Made by a program: the position numbers and the translations under genes. From the NCBI GenBank assembly GCA_025452255.1, contig CP104974.1, forward strand, positions 1,861,001 to 1,925,000: DNA of 64,000 bases, written 5' to 3'. This document shows, piece by piece, positions 1 through 8,486 of the stretch (position 1 is its first letter; the number at the start of each line of letters is the position of its first letter). The notes under the pieces are model-generated. The model worked only from the letters and a program-made list of their open reading frames with translations, ran no database searches and was not told the DNA's origin. Origin of the DNA: Devosia sp. A8/3-2 (GTDB lineage: Bacteria > Pseudomonadota > Alphaproteobacteria > Rhizobiales > Devosiaceae).

Positions 1-19
1 GTGATGGAAGGTCATCACC

Positions 20-42
20 GGCATTCCGTAGGTCGGAATGCC
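20..42. repeat. Short inverted repeat after the first gene
   Basis: An 8-bp perfect stem (GGCATTCC / GGAATGCC) around a 7-base loop lies immediately beyond the stop codon of the minus-strand gene at 43-1146. It could end that transcript, but no T-run follows on the minus strand, so it is not a canonical intrinsic terminator. Confidence 0.45.
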
Positions 43-1146
43 CTACTGACCCAACAGGCTCATGAAGCTGGTGCTGGAGCCGCCGGCGTCGGCAAACATT
101 TTGACCAGCTGGGACGTGGATTGGTAGCTGCCCGGGGCGGCCTTGTAGAAGTCTTCGCTCCAGCCGGCGGCTTGGCGTTCTTCTGGGCTCATCGAAGAAT
201 AGATCGAGATGATGTTCTGGCTGAAGGCAGTGGGGTCGCTGGATTTGGCGGCGTTCTGGAAGCCGGCGACCAGCGCTGCCCTGCTCTTGGCGCGCAGGGC
301 CCGGTCGGCGGCGCGGGTTTCCTCAGGCGTGAATTTGCCTGACGTGTCCAGCACGATGGATGACAGCGTGCGGCTGTCGAATTTGGACAGGTCGATATAG
401 GTGCCCACGCTGGTGTTCTTGTTGAAGGTGGGTGCCTTGCCCGCTTTTGTGGCATCGGCATAGAGCGTGTCGAGCGTGTTGCGGGCGGTACCGGCCACGT
501 CGGTAATGGGGCGCGGCGTGGCGGTTTCGCCGGCCTTGACCAGCGCCAGATAAATGGCGACGGGGTCGTCCTCGCCGGCATCGGGCAATTTCTTGGGATC
601 GGCCTGCAGCTGCTTGAGGCCTTCGGTGACGGCGGCGCGGGCGGCGATCCAGTCGGGGGCGGCTTTTTCTTCGGCGCCCGAGCTATCGAGATATTCGGCG
701 GCGGCCTTGTAGAGCCCCTGATAATTGCCGGTGACCTTGGCGACGGCGGCGGGCCCGGCCAAAGCAGCCTCGAGCCGGCGCTGCATTTCGAGCCCGGCCG
801 CCTTCTGCTCATCGCTGGTGAAGCTGTCGTCGCTGGCCATGGCGTAGAGTTCGTGGGGGTCCGAGCTCGAAAGATCGAGCGCCAGCTTGTCCTTTTCCAG
901 CGGATTGGTGCGGCCGGCTTCGGTGAGCAGGGTATTGAGCTTGGCGCGGGCCTCGGCCAGCACGGTGGCGAAGTCCTTGGCGGCCAGCGCGGCCTTGGCG
1001 GCATCGGAAAGGGTGACCGAGGTGGCTGCGGCATCCGTCGTGGTTGCGGTGGCGCTGGCCGTGCTGCCGGTTTTTGCATTGGCCGTCTGGCTTGCCGCGA
1101 CATTGTAATAAGTGTTGGCGCTATAGGCAGTGCTGACGGCAACCAT
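43..1146 (-). CDS. Hypothetical protein, Ala/Ser-rich, 367 aa
   Basis: An uninterrupted frame starts at ATG 1146 (MVAVSTAYSANTYYN). Longer upstream starts run through the terminator of the neighbouring small RNA and were not used. The first 50 residues are low-complexity Ala/Ser/Thr. The rest is a charged, helix-predicting protein with repeated blocks that read as EF-hand-like or loop-helix segments (LSSSDPHELYAMASDD, IVLDTSGKFTPEE) and a C-terminal YSSMSPEERQAAGWSEDFY stretch. No signal peptide or membrane segment is visible. I do not recognise a named family. A promoter-terminator unit (1286-1412) lies just upstream on the same strand. Confidence 0.75.
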   Translation of the reverse strand: MVAVSTAYSANTYYNVAASQTANAKTGSTASATATTTDAAATSVTLSDAAKAALAAKDFATVLAEARAKLNTLLTEAGRTNPLEKDKLALDLSSSDPHELYAMASDDSFTSDEQKAAGLEMQRRLEAALAGPAAVAKVTGNYQGLYKAAAEYLDSSGAEEKAAPDWIAARAAVTEGLKQLQADPKKLPDAGEDDPVAIYLALVKAGETATPRPITDVAGTARNTLDTLYADATKAGKAPTFNKNTSVGTYIDLSKFDSRTLSSIVLDTSGKFTPEETRAADRALRAKSRAALVAGFQNAAKSSDPTAFSQNIISIYSSMSPEERQAAGWSEDFYKAAPGSYQSTSQLVKMFADAGGSSTSFMSLLGQ

Positions 1147-1285
1147 GGGCGTTCTCCCGGCTTTGCCAGAAGGGCGTTGCAAGCGCTGTGCCGCTTGCCG
1201 GTTCAATCGTTTCAAGGGGTTAGGGAAGCTGGCCCGGTCCGGGGCGGCAGAATTTGCTGCCCGGCGGGCAGAATTGTCCGGCCGG

Positions 1286-1323
1286 AAAAGCAAAAGGCCC
1301 CGCCCGAGGGGATGGGCGAGGCC
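1286..1323 (-). terminator. Intrinsic terminator of small RNA unit 4
   Basis: A 10-bp GC-rich stem (1296-1305 with 1314-1323, one G-T wobble) is followed on the minus strand by TTTTGCTTTT. Confidence 0.7.
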
Positions 1324-1359
1324 GGGGGCTTTCTGCCGGAGCGGAAAACCTGAAGCCGT
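1286..1359 (-). ncRNA. Candidate small RNA unit 4 (short, no anti-SD loops)
   Basis: This is the last and most divergent of four tandem minus-strand units that share an upstream GCATGGCTGAC box, a sigma-70-like promoter and a strong terminator. The predicted transcript is only about 74 nt and is mostly terminator hairpin. The CCTCCTCCC loops of its neighbours are missing. It could be a decayed copy, or simply the leader region of the gene at 43-1146 with a terminator acting as an attenuator. Start and end are predictions. Confidence 0.4.
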
Positions 1360-1365
1360 TATCGA

Positions 1366-1412
1366 CTATGCGGTGCGGCGGAACAAACGCTCAATGGGAA
1401 GGTCAGCCATGC
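1366..1412 (-). promoter_or_regulatory. Promoter and upstream box of small RNA unit 4
   Basis: On the minus strand: box GCATGGCTGAC (1402-1412), -35 TTGAGC (1389-1394), 17-bp spacer, -10 GCATAG (1366-1371). The box sits closer to the -35 than in the other three copies. Confidence 0.4.
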
Positions 1413-1483
1413 ATGGCGGGCGATTTAGGGGTGATCGGCTCTCTGTCGCCCAGAGAACCTGAATGCCGATTGGCGTACCTCAG

Positions 1484-1681
1484 AACAAAAAAGGGCCCCA
1501 TCCGAAGATGGGGCCTGATGATAGGGCCGAAGCCAAATCGTAAGTAATGGTCCAGTGCAAGGGAGGAGGATATGCACCAAACCGGGTGGACCCAAGCCGA
1601 GGGAGGAGGATACGGCCTAGATCCGGTGTCGCCTAACGCGGGTCCGAGGGAGGAGGATACGGAGCGGCGTTCCAGCGACGA
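1484..1681 (-). ncRNA. Cuckoo-like small RNA, unit 3 (three anti-SD hairpins)
   Basis: The predicted minus-strand transcript is about 198 nt. It contains three hairpins whose loops each carry TATCCTCCTCCC (plus-strand GGGAGGAGGA at 1561-1570, 1601-1610 and 1648-1657), followed by an intrinsic terminator. The loop motif mimics the 16S rRNA anti-Shine-Dalgarno end and would pair with AGGAGG sites. This architecture matches the cuckoo/CcsR family known from Rhodobacterales and Rhizobiales, although known members usually show two such loops. The sequence is close to unit 2 (same three loops, same terminator), so the two are paralogous duplicates. Ends are inferred from promoter and terminator positions. 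Confidence 0.8.
1487..1516 (-). terminator. Intrinsic terminator of small RNA unit 3
   Basis: A GGGGCC-rich 9-10 bp stem with a CTTCGG-type loop is followed on the minus strand by TTTTTTG. The same stem occurs at 1815-1836 in unit 2. Confidence 0.85.
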
Positions 1682-1687
1682 ATACAC

Positions 1688-1741
1688 ATATAGAATTTGA
1701 CCTTCCGGTCAGCAATGGGCCTCTCAACATGTCAGCCATGC
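1688..1741 (-). promoter_or_regulatory. Promoter and upstream box of small RNA unit 3
   Basis: Minus strand: box GCATGGCTGACATGT (1727-1741), -35 TTGCTG (1710-1715), 16-bp spacer, -10 CTATAT (1688-1693). The order and spacing repeat in units 1 and 2, which supports a real sigma-70 promoter with an upstream activator or UP-like element. Confidence 0.6.
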
Positions 1742-1809
1742 AATAGGCACTGCGACAAGTTGTCCATTCTTTGAGCAGCAGAGCTATGCGCTGCGCCGGC
1801 ATTGGCACG

Positions 1810-1836
1810 AAAAAGGCCCCATCCGAAGATGGGGCC
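1810..1836 (-). terminator. Intrinsic terminator of small RNA unit 2
   Basis: A 9-bp GGCCCCATC/GATGGGGCC stem (1815-1836) with a short CGAA/TTCG loop is followed on the minus strand by TTTTTCG. Confidence 0.85.
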
Positions 1837-1995
1837 GATGACTGGGCCGAAGCCAAATCTGAAGTGGGGTAGAGAGCAAGGGAGGAGGATATGCGCTCTA
1901 CCGTTGAACCCTTGCCGAGGGAGGAGGATACGGCTCAGGTTCGGTGTCGCGATACGGGGTCCGAGGGAGGAGGATTCGGAGCGCGTCTCAGCGAC
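1810..1995 (-). ncRNA. Cuckoo-like small RNA, unit 2 (three anti-SD hairpins)
   Basis: The predicted minus-strand transcript is about 186 nt. It has three stem-loops with CCTCCTCCC in the loop (plus-strand GGGAGGAGGA at 1880-1889, 1919-1928, 1965-1974). Stems are clear: GGTAGAG/CTCTACC for the terminator-proximal hairpin, GAACC..GCCG/CGGC..GGGTTC for the middle one and TCCG/CGGA for the promoter-proximal one. Stem sequences differ from unit 3 while the loops are identical, so the loops are the conserved part. Its own promoter and terminator flank it. Confidence 0.82.
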
Positions 1996-2001
1996 ATGTT
2001 C

Positions 2002-2056
2002 TATATGAACTCTACTGAACTAGTCGGCAATATGGAAGCTGACATGTCAGCCATGC
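2002..2056 (-). promoter_or_regulatory. Promoter and upstream box of small RNA unit 2
   Basis: Minus strand: box GCATGGCTGACATGT (2042-2056; here part of the perfect 14-bp palindrome GCTGACATGTCAGC), -35 TTGCCG (2025-2030), 17-bp spacer, -10 CATATA (2002-2007). Confidence 0.6.
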
Positions 2057-2084
2057 ATAATCGCATGGGCAAATGCCCGAGCTG

Positions 2085-2124
2085 AAAACAAAAGTGGCCT
2101 CGCTCGAGGGGAGAGCGAAGCCAC
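2085..2124 (-). terminator. Intrinsic terminator of small RNA unit 1
   Basis: A 12-bp stem (GTGGCTTCGCTC with GAGCGAGGCCAC, one wobble; 2094-2124) is followed on the minus strand by TTTTGTTTT. Confidence 0.85.
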
Positions 2125-2194
2125 AAGGGAGCGGGATAAATCCCGCCAGAGGGAACGCAGCAGCGCAAGGGAGGAGGGAAGCGCCGCTGTGATG
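2085..2194 (-). ncRNA. Cuckoo-like small RNA, unit 1 (one anti-SD hairpin)
   Basis: The predicted minus-strand transcript is about 110 nt. One hairpin (AGCGGCGC / GCGCTGCT stem) carries TTCCCTCCTCCCTT in its loop at 2167-2180. A second simple hairpin, GCGGGA-TTTA-TCCCGC, follows, and then the terminator. It shares the upstream box and promoter layout with units 2 and 3 but has diverged in sequence and carries a single anti-SD loop. Ends are predictions. Confidence 0.72.
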
Positions 2195-2200
2195 CTGCTC

Positions 2201-2254
2201 ATATAGGAGGCGGCACCGCGCTCAACAATTAGGCAGGCTACATGCCAGCCATGC
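2201..2254 (-). promoter_or_regulatory. Promoter and upstream box of small RNA unit 1
   Basis: Minus strand: box GCATGGCTGGCATGT (2240-2254), -35 TTGTTG (2223-2228), 16-bp spacer, -10 CTATAT (2201-2206). Confidence 0.55.
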
Positions 2255-2368
2255 GTTTTCGGCATGTTGGTGAGAAAATATCAATGAAATCAAATAGTGC
2301 GGCCAAGAGCGGTACAGTATGTCGCAGGCAGGGCGACAGCGAAAATGCCTTCAAAGAAGCAGGTCGCG

Positions 2369-3079
2369 TCAGCCATGGCTGGATCTGAAGGCCGCAATGG
2401 CGGTGGGGAGTTCCCCGATATGCTCGATTTTTGCATAGCGCGATTCTCCTTCCGGCTCGTCCGCATGCTCATAGGACCGAGTCAGCGCATGCGGCACATA
2501 GACGGCGAAGCTACCGGCGACGAGCGGCGGCAGAATATCGGAACGCAGTGAATTGCCCACCATGAGTGTGCGGCTCGCCCCATCGCTGTGACGCTCGAAG
2601 ATGCGGGCATAGGTAGCGGGATTCTTGTCGGTGACGATTTCGACGGCCGCAAAATAATCGGCCGGGCCCGAGGCGGCAAGCTTGCGCTCTCGGTCGAACG
2701 TGTCGCCCTTGGTGACGAGGATCAGCCGATGGCTGTCCTGCAATTGCCCCAGCACCTGGTCGACATAGGGTAGGGTCTCGAGCGGGTAGGTTAGCAATTC
2801 GCGTCCGGCGGCAAGGATTTCGGCAATGACCGTGCCGGGCACGCGGTGATCGGTCACCTCCAGCGCCGTTTCCACCATGGAGAGGGCAAAGCCCTTCATG
2901 CCGAAGCCGTAATATTGCAGGTTGGCGGTGACCGCCTTGATCAGCCGCTCATTGAGATCGGGCGCGTCGGTATAGTCCTTGAGCAGATCGGCAAAGCGCT
3001 GCTCGGTCAGCCGGAAAAACTGCTCGTTCTGCCACAGCGTGTCATCAGCGTCGAAGGCGATGGTGGTGATGAGGGGCAT
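2369..3079 (-). CDS. HAD-superfamily hydrolase (phosphatase)
   Basis: An intact 236-residue protein. HAD motif I is near the N-terminus (FDADDTLW, residues 8-15; nucleophile Asp then general acid Asp). Motif II/III is in VTKGDT (around residue 120), and a GNSLRSDILPP stretch near residue 175 supplies the metal-binding Asp. The protein is expected to be a cytosolic Mg-dependent phosphatase. The substrate cannot be told from the sequence. It stands alone, 15 bp upstream of the end of the LysR gene on the same strand. Confidence 0.88.
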   Translation of the reverse strand: MPLITTIAFDADDTLWQNEQFFRLTEQRFADLLKDYTDAPDLNERLIKAVTANLQYYGFGMKGFALSMVETALEVTDHRVPGTVIAEILAAGRELLTYPLETLPYVDQVLGQLQDSHRLILVTKGDTFDRERKLAASGPADYFAAVEIVTDKNPATYARIFERHSDGASRTLMVGNSLRSDILPPLVAGSFAVYVPHALTRSYEHADEPEGESRYAKIEHIGELPTAIAAFRSSHG

Positions 3080-3094
3080 GTGGGACCATGAGGT

Positions 3095-3986
3095 CTAGAA
3101 GCTCCACTCGCGGGCTTTGCCGACGAGGAAGTCATGGAACACGCCGACGCGTTTGGAATTTTTCAGCGCCGGGGGTAGACGAAATAGGCTTCATAAGCCG
3201 GCAGCTCGATCTCGGGCAGGACTGGACCGGGCCGTCTTCCTTTTCCGTCACATAATCGGGCAGCATGGCGATGCCGATGCCGGCGCGGCAGGCCTGCAGC
3301 ATGCCATAGATCGAGTTGACCTTGAGCGCGGCGCGGCGGGGGCTGGAATCGGAGCGCCCCATGCGTTCGAGGAAGTTGATATCACCCAGATAGGACGGCA
3401 CCGGCTCGCCAAAGCTGATGATGCGGTGGTCTTCGAGGTTATCGACCGTGGCGGGCATGCCGAATTCGTCGATATAGCTATTGGTGGCGTAGAAGTGGTT
3501 GTGCACCGTGAACAGCTTGCGCTGGATCATTTCGGACTGGTTGGGCCGGTGCAGGCGGATGGCCACGTCGGCCTCGCGCATGGCCGTGTCGAGCTCGGCG
3601 TCATTGAGGCGGATTTCGAGCTGGATCAGCGGATAGAGTTTCAGGAACTCGTCGAGCCGCGAGCTGAGCCAAGTCGAGCCGATACCCACCGTGGTGGTGA
3701 CGATCAAGGGACCCGTCGGGACGTCCTGACTTTCGGACATCTGGGTTTCGACCTGTTGCAGCTCCCAATGCATGCGATGGGCGGTGCGGAACAATTGCTC
3801 GCCCACTTCGGTCAGCACCAGCCCGCGCGCATGGCGGATGAAGAGCTTGAGGCCCGGGTCATCCTCCAGCGCCGAGATCTGGCGGCTGACGGCGGACTGG
3901 CTCATGCCGAGCTTTTCAGCGGCATGTGTGAAACTGCCCGACTCGGCGGCGGTGTGGAAAATCCGGAGCTTGTCCCAGTCGAGCAT
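3095..3986 (-). CDS. LysR-family transcriptional regulator next to trxB (frameshifted)
   Basis: The N-terminal winged helix-turn-helix is clear (LDWDKLRIFHTAAESGSFTHAAEKLGMSQSAVSRQI split over residues 2-37), followed by a LysR substrate-binding domain. The frame is lost near 3220 and again near 3185. The downstream frames continue the protein (LPEIELPAYEAYFVY, then KNSKRVGVFHDFLVGKAREWSF) to a stop at 3095. It lies 36 bp downstream of trxB on the same strand, an arrangement common in Rhizobiales. The breaks look like single-base losses, not decay. The effector is unknown. Confidence 0.85.
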
Positions 3987-4022
3987 TTCTTGTGACGCTT
4001 TCTATTTGGGTCGTCGGTCAGT

Positions 4023-4970
4023 CTACTCCGCCGCTTCGGCGAGCTCGTGTTCAGCCGGTATCGTTCTGCTTCAAGCGCTGCCATGCAACCCATGCCTGCG
4101 GCAGTGATTGCCTGACGGTAAACATCGTCTGTGACATCCCCTGCGGCAAAGACGCCGGGAATATTGGTTTCGGTGGTGCCGGCCTTCACCTGCAGGTAGC
4201 CGCCCGGCTTCATGTCGAGCTTGCCGGCAAATATTGACGTTGCTGGGGCATGCCCGATGGCAACGAAAATACCGTCGATCGGCTGCTCATAAGTGCGGCC
4301 GGTTGTGGTGTCGCGCAGGGTGACCGAATTGACCGAGGTGGGCATGGCCGAGCCGCCGACTTCGGCAACTTCGGTATTCCAGCGCACTTCGATTTTGGGA
4401 TTCTTGAACAGGCGATCCTGCAGGATGCGCTCCGCACGGAATTCGTTGCGGCGATGCACCACGATCACCTTACTGGCAAAATTGGTGAGGAACAGCGCTT
4501 CTTCGACCGCGGTATTGCCGCCGCCGACCACCAGCACTTCCTTGTTGCGATAGAAAAAGCCGTCGCAAGTGGCGCAGGCCGATACGCCAAAGCCCCGGAA
4601 TTTCTGTTCGGACGGAATGCCCAGCCATTTGGCTCGGGCGCCGGTGGCGATGATCAGGCTATCGGCGGTGTAGATATCGCCGCTATCGCCGGTGAGCACG
4701 AAGGGGCGCTTGTCGAAATCGACATTGACGATGAGGTCGTTGACGATTTTGGTGCCGACATGTTCGGCCTGCGCCTTCATCTGGTCCATGAGCCATGGAC
4801 CCCGGATGACGTCGGCAAAGCCGGGATAGTTCTCGACATCGGTGGTGATGGTCAGCTGGCCACCGGGCTGCAGACCCTGAATCATCACGGGCTCAAGCAT
4901 GGCGCGCCGCGTAGATGGCGGCGGTGTAGCCGGCTGGACCGGAACCGATGATGATGACTTTCGCGTGCAT
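4023..4970 (-). CDS. trxB: Thioredoxin-disulfide reductase (frameshifted)
   Basis: A flavoprotein that reduces thioredoxin with NADPH. Reading across two indels gives MHAKVIIIGSGPAGYTAAIY (FAD-binding GxGxxG), the redox pair CATC in SACATCDGFF, an NADPH-binding GGGNTAVEEALFL segment and AAGDVTDDVYRQA near the C-terminus. Length is about 315 residues, normal for bacterial TrxB. Break 1 (4902-4907) is a GCGCGCGCC run short by GC. Break 2 (4055-4058) reads CCGG where CCTGG is expected and changes the last dozen residues to give the usual ELAEAAE end. It is followed by lysR. Confidence 0.93.
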
Positions 4971-5136
4971 CGCAACGCTCTCCAACAAATGCGAGTAGCC
5001 CTCGGCCCCTAAGTTAAAGGCCGAAGGTGTACTCTTTCAAGGCTAAGTCGCTTTTGTGGCGCTCGCGGCTGTGGATCGCACTAAAATGTCACAGCCTGCC
5101 TTGGGCAAATGCCCAAGAAACGAGCGCTCGGACCCG

Positions 5137-5610
5137 TTAGATGTACTGAATCTTGACGATCTCGTAGCTGCGGGACCCGCCGGGCGCTGAAACTTCAAAC
5201 GAATCGCCTTCTTCCTTGCCGATCATGGCGCGGGCAATCGGGGACGAAATCGACACGCGCCCACCAGTGGCATCAGCCTCGGGGTCGCCCACGACCTGAT
5301 AGGTCTTTTCTTCTTCAGTGTCCTCATCAAGGAACGTCACCGTGGCGCCGAACTTGACGCTGGCGCCCGACAGCTTGGTCACGTCGATGATGTCGGCCGG
5401 GGCCAGAATCGATTCCAGTTCCCGGATGCGGCCTTCATTGAGGCTCTGCTGTTCCTTGGCGGCCGAATATTCGGCGTTTTCCGACAGGTCCCCATGGGCG
5501 CGTGCTTCGGCGATCGCCTCGATGATGCGACGGCGTTCGGTTGCAGTGCGGTGCTCATATTCGGCGGTCAGTGCCTTGTGGCCTCCGACCGTCATCGGGA
5601 TCTTGTCCAT
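5137..5610 (-). CDS. greA: Transcription elongation factor GreA
   Basis: Intact, 157 residues, the standard length. The N-terminal coiled coil carries the acidic tip signature [15 protein letters not shown] (residues 39-53), which inserts into the RNA polymerase secondary channel to stimulate cleavage of backtracked transcripts. The C-terminal FKBP-like domain ends [10 protein letters not shown]. In many alphaproteobacteria greA sits next to carB. Here carB is about 8.5 kb away on the same strand. Confidence 0.97.
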   Translation of the reverse strand: MDKIPMTVGGHKALTAEYEHRTATERRRIIEAIAEARAHGDLSENAEYSAAKEQQSLNEGRIRELESILAPADIIDVTKLSGASVKFGATVTFLDEDTEEEKTYQVVGDPEADATGGRVSISSPIARAMIGKEEGDSFEVSAPGGSRSYEIVKIQYI

Positions 5611-5808
5611 TCGTCGCCTCCATTCGGCACGGCAAAAACGTCAAACTCCCCAGCCAAACCCGGCGTGTGCATCACGATAAGTTTTTGGGGGAGATAGGTT
5701 CAAATTGCCCGCCCGCCGCGTTGCGGTCAAGCGGGTGTGCATAATGAAGATGGTTATCTCCACATGCCCATTCAAGATTTAGCTGATTTGCAAACGAAAG
5801 GCCCAAGG

Positions 5809-6964
5809 ATGATTCATCGTTCTCCCTCTCGCCTGCCTGTTTTTGCTGGCGCCGCGCTGGCCCCGGTGTTGGCAGCGCCCGCCATGGCCCGCACGATCGA
5901 CACTTCAGCGGGGCCGTTGACCGCGACAGTGCTGGCCGAGGGGCTGGATCACCCCCGGGCCTTGGGTTTCCTGCCCGATGGCCGCATGCTGGTGAGCGAG
6001 CGCAGCGGGCAATTGCGCGTGGTGGATCAGGATGGATCAGTCGGCGCGCCCATCGAGGGCGTGCCGCGCGTGGCGGCGCGGGGGCAGGGCGGTTTGCTCG
6101 ATCTGGCGCTGGCGCCGGACTTTGCCGAAAGCGGGCGGATTTATCTCAGCTTTGCCGAACGCGCCGAGGATGCAGGCATGCCGCGCGGGCGAGGCACCGC
6201 GGTCTTGTCGGCAACATTGTCGCTCGAGGGCGATAGCGGAGCGCTCAGCGAGCAGAATGTCATTTTCCGCATGAACAATTTTACCGGAACAAGCCTGCAT
6301 TATGGCTCGCGCATCGTCATCGGCCGGATGGCAATCTGTTCGTGACCCCGGGTGAGCGGGGAGAAGGGGAGCGGGCGCAGGATATGAGCGATCTGGCCGG
6401 CGCCGTGGTGCGCATCGCGCCCGATGGTTCGGTGCCGGATGATAATCCCGAGTTGGAGGGCTGGGCGCCCGAATTATGGAGCAAGGGCCACCGCAATCCG
6501 CAAGGCGCCGCATTGCGGCAGAGCGATGGCGCACTCTTCGTCGTCGAGCATGGCGCGCGGCGGTGACGAGCTCAACATGCCCCAGCCGGGCGCAAATTAT
6601 GGCTGGCCGGTCATCGCCTATGGCGAAGACTATTCCGGCGACCCGATCGGCGAGGGCACGGAGAAAGCGGGGCTGGAGCAGCCGCTGCATTATTGGGTCC
6701 CCTCCATCTCGCCATCGGGCCTCACCTTCTACGATGCCGACCTGATCGAGGGCTGGCAGGGCGACCTGATCACCGGCGGCCTCAGCGGCAATGTCATGGT
6801 GCGGCTCGACATGGACGGCGGCGCGGTCGTCGGCGAGGAACGCCTGTTCTGAAGGCGAACTGGGCCGCATTCGCGACGTGCGGGTCGGCCCCGACGGCGC
6901 GATCTATGCACTGACCGACGCAGGCAATGGGCAAGTGATCCGGGTGGCGCCGGAAGGGGTGTAG
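5809..6964 (+). CDS. PQQ-dependent sugar dehydrogenase, secreted (three frameshifts)
   Basis: A soluble glucose/sorbosone dehydrogenase-type six-bladed beta-propeller. The start at 5809 gives a signal peptide (PVFAGAALAPVLAAPAMA). Family blocks follow in order: LDHPRALGFLPDGRMLVSER, GQGGLLDLALAPDF, LHYGSRIVIG, WSKGHRNPQG, GGDELNMPQPGANYGWPV and SGLTFYDADL. Breaks occur near 6328, at 6553-6559 (GCGCGCG run short by two) and at 6847-6852 (TTCTGA where TTCGA is expected). After each break the proper frame resumes, reaching RVAPEGV and a stop at 6962. Length about 385 residues, typical. Probably periplasmic aldose oxidation. Confidence 0.88.
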
Positions 6965-6973
6965 GCATCGCCC

Positions 6974-7345
6974 AGAACGGGCCCACCCACAAGGTCATCC
7001 CGGCGCAGGCCGGAATCCATACTAAAACTCTCCTCCGCACCATCTCCCTCGGGCTTGACCCGAGGGCCACTCGCCGCTTGCACCAGATCAGGAAGGCCCT
7101 CGGGTCAAGCCCGAGGGTGACGCTGTGATATTGGGAACAATGGTGGCATGACGCAGCAACTCAACCCCCACCCAGTTCACCCACCCACAATGTCATTCCC
7201 GCGAAAGCGGGAATGACATTGTGGGAGGGCCAAAATCCCTCCTCCCCACCGCTCTCCCTCGGGCTCGACCCGAGGGCCACTCACCGCTTGCGCCAGACCA
7301 TGAAGGCCCTCGGGTCCAGCCCGAGGGAGGCGGCGGTGCGCTGGC
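6974..7345. repeat. Intergenic palindromic repeats (two copies)
   Basis: No gene fits here. Two copies of an about 75-bp unit (near 7045-7122 and 7255-7332) begin with CTCCCTCGGGCTTGACCCGAG-type sequence and end with its inverse, GGTCAAGCCCGAGGG. A CATTCCCGCGAAAGCGGGAATG palindrome sits between them at 7192-7215, and a related GGCGCAGGCCGGAAT element at about 7000-7015. These are dispersed intergenic REP-like elements. Related pieces recur at 13.0, 36.6 and 48.6 kb. Confidence 0.7.
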
Positions 7346-7353
7346 CGAGTCCG

Positions 7354-8132
7354 TCAGCCGTTTGGATAGGCGGCTTCGATCACGGCCGAGCGCGTACCGG
7401 TGAGGCGCGTAAAGGTCGTGCACGAGATAGAGCCGGCGCTCGCGCGTCCAGGACTGGCCGGACTCGATATCGTAATCGACCGGCATGGCGATCCCTTCGG
7501 GCAGATAGGCATCCATGCCGGCGGCGCGGGCCGTTTCTGACACAGCGCTTGGAATGGTCGCGATGGCCGACGACGGCGATCTGACCCAAGGCTTCTGCTG
7601 AACCCGCATCGGCAATGATCGCTTCGGCCACGCCGACCGTGCTGAGATAGGTGATGGTGCCATCGGCATTGATCACCGGCTCGATGGAGACGGTCTGGGT
7701 CAGCTTGTGCTTGTCGACGAGATAGCGGGCGATTTCCCACTGAGCATAGATTTTCGCTTCAGGCTGGACGGCCGAGATTTCGGCGACCTTGTCGGCGAGC
7801 AATGCATTGATCGGCCCCGGATCGGGCAGCGCCAGCTGGGCGGTGCCATCGGTGGGCGTATTGCCGCTTTCGGTATTGGGACGATTGCCGAACGCGAAGG
7901 CGACAATGGTTTTGATCGCGGCGGGCGCCACGGTCGGCGCGCTCCGAGTCAATGCGTCCTTGAACAGGATTTCGGCCAATCCGTCCGCAGCGGTTTGGTC
8001 ACCCAGCTCGACCGCAAGGTGATCGGCCATGGCCTGCTGGATATCGCCTGACACCGGACTTTGCGCGAAAGCCGGTGCGGCAATGAAAGGCAGCACGGCG
8101 GCGCCGGCGAGCAAATTGCGTCGATTGGTCAT
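7354..8132 (-). CDS. Tat-type secreted hypothetical protein, possibly YdcF/SanA-like (frameshifted)
   Basis: The start at 8132 gives a twin-arginine-like signal peptide (MTNRRNLLAGAAVLPFIAAPAFA). The mature protein is about 235 residues. A C-terminal segment AVVGHRDHLKRCVETARAAGMDAYLP resembles the helix and strand seen in DUF218 (YdcF/ElyC) proteins, but the fit is loose. Two breaks: 7535-7540 reads TTCTGA for TTCGA, and 7404-7409 is a GCGCGC run short by two. With both corrected the protein ends ARLTGTRSAVIEAAYPNG. Its stop lies just past a dispersed repeat. Confidence 0.6.
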
Positions 8133-8221
8133 GTCTTTACCTCTTGTGGTCTGGCGCAGTGGACTGCGCGGCGAGGTTTTGGCATGGCGGTATTGCGGTC
8201 GCATGACCGATGGCACATGAA

Positions 8222-8250
8222 AAAGGGCGCATCCCCTCGATGCGCCCTTT
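8222..8250 (-). terminator. Bidirectional terminator after cspA
   Basis: A perfect 11-bp stem AAAGGGCGCAT/ATGCGCCCTTT with a 7-base loop, ending in T-runs on both strands, lies 27 bp beyond the cspA stop codon. Confidence 0.85.
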
Positions 8251-8276
8251 ATTGATTTTGCTGCAGATAGATCAGA

Positions 8277-8486
8277 TCAGGAGGCGGTCAGGTTGTCGGC
8301 GGCGGATTTGCCGGTCCGCTTGTCCTTGACGATCTCGTAATTGACCTTCTGGCCTTCATCCGGGCCATTGAGGCCCGAGCGCTGGACGGCGGAAATGTGG
8401 ACGAACACGTCCGCCCCGCCTTCGTCCGGCTGAATAAAGCCATATCCCTTTTGGCCGTTGAACCACTTCACAGTGCCAGTTGCCAT
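8277..8486 (-). CDS. cspA: Cold-shock protein, CspA family
   Basis: A 69-residue single cold-shock domain: [20 protein letters not shown] with RNP1 (KGYGFI) and RNP2 (VFVHIS) intact. The upstream in-frame ATG at 8543 would add an N-terminal extension not seen in the family, so 8486 is the start. It binds single-stranded RNA/DNA as a chaperone. A long untranslated region lies upstream, as is usual for cold-shock genes, and a strong terminator follows. Confidence 0.95.
   Translation of the reverse strand: MATGTVKWFNGQKGYGFIQPDEGGADVFVHISAVQRSGLNGPDEGQKVNYEIVKDKRTGKSAADNLTAS

Noticed and set aside
1561..1974. Repeated GGGAGGAGGA units as a CRISPR-like array
   Set aside because: The repeats are only about 10 bases, spacing is irregular (40-47 bp within a unit, more than 200 bp between units), and they sit in the loops of stable hairpins bounded by promoters and terminators. 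They are parts of small RNAs.
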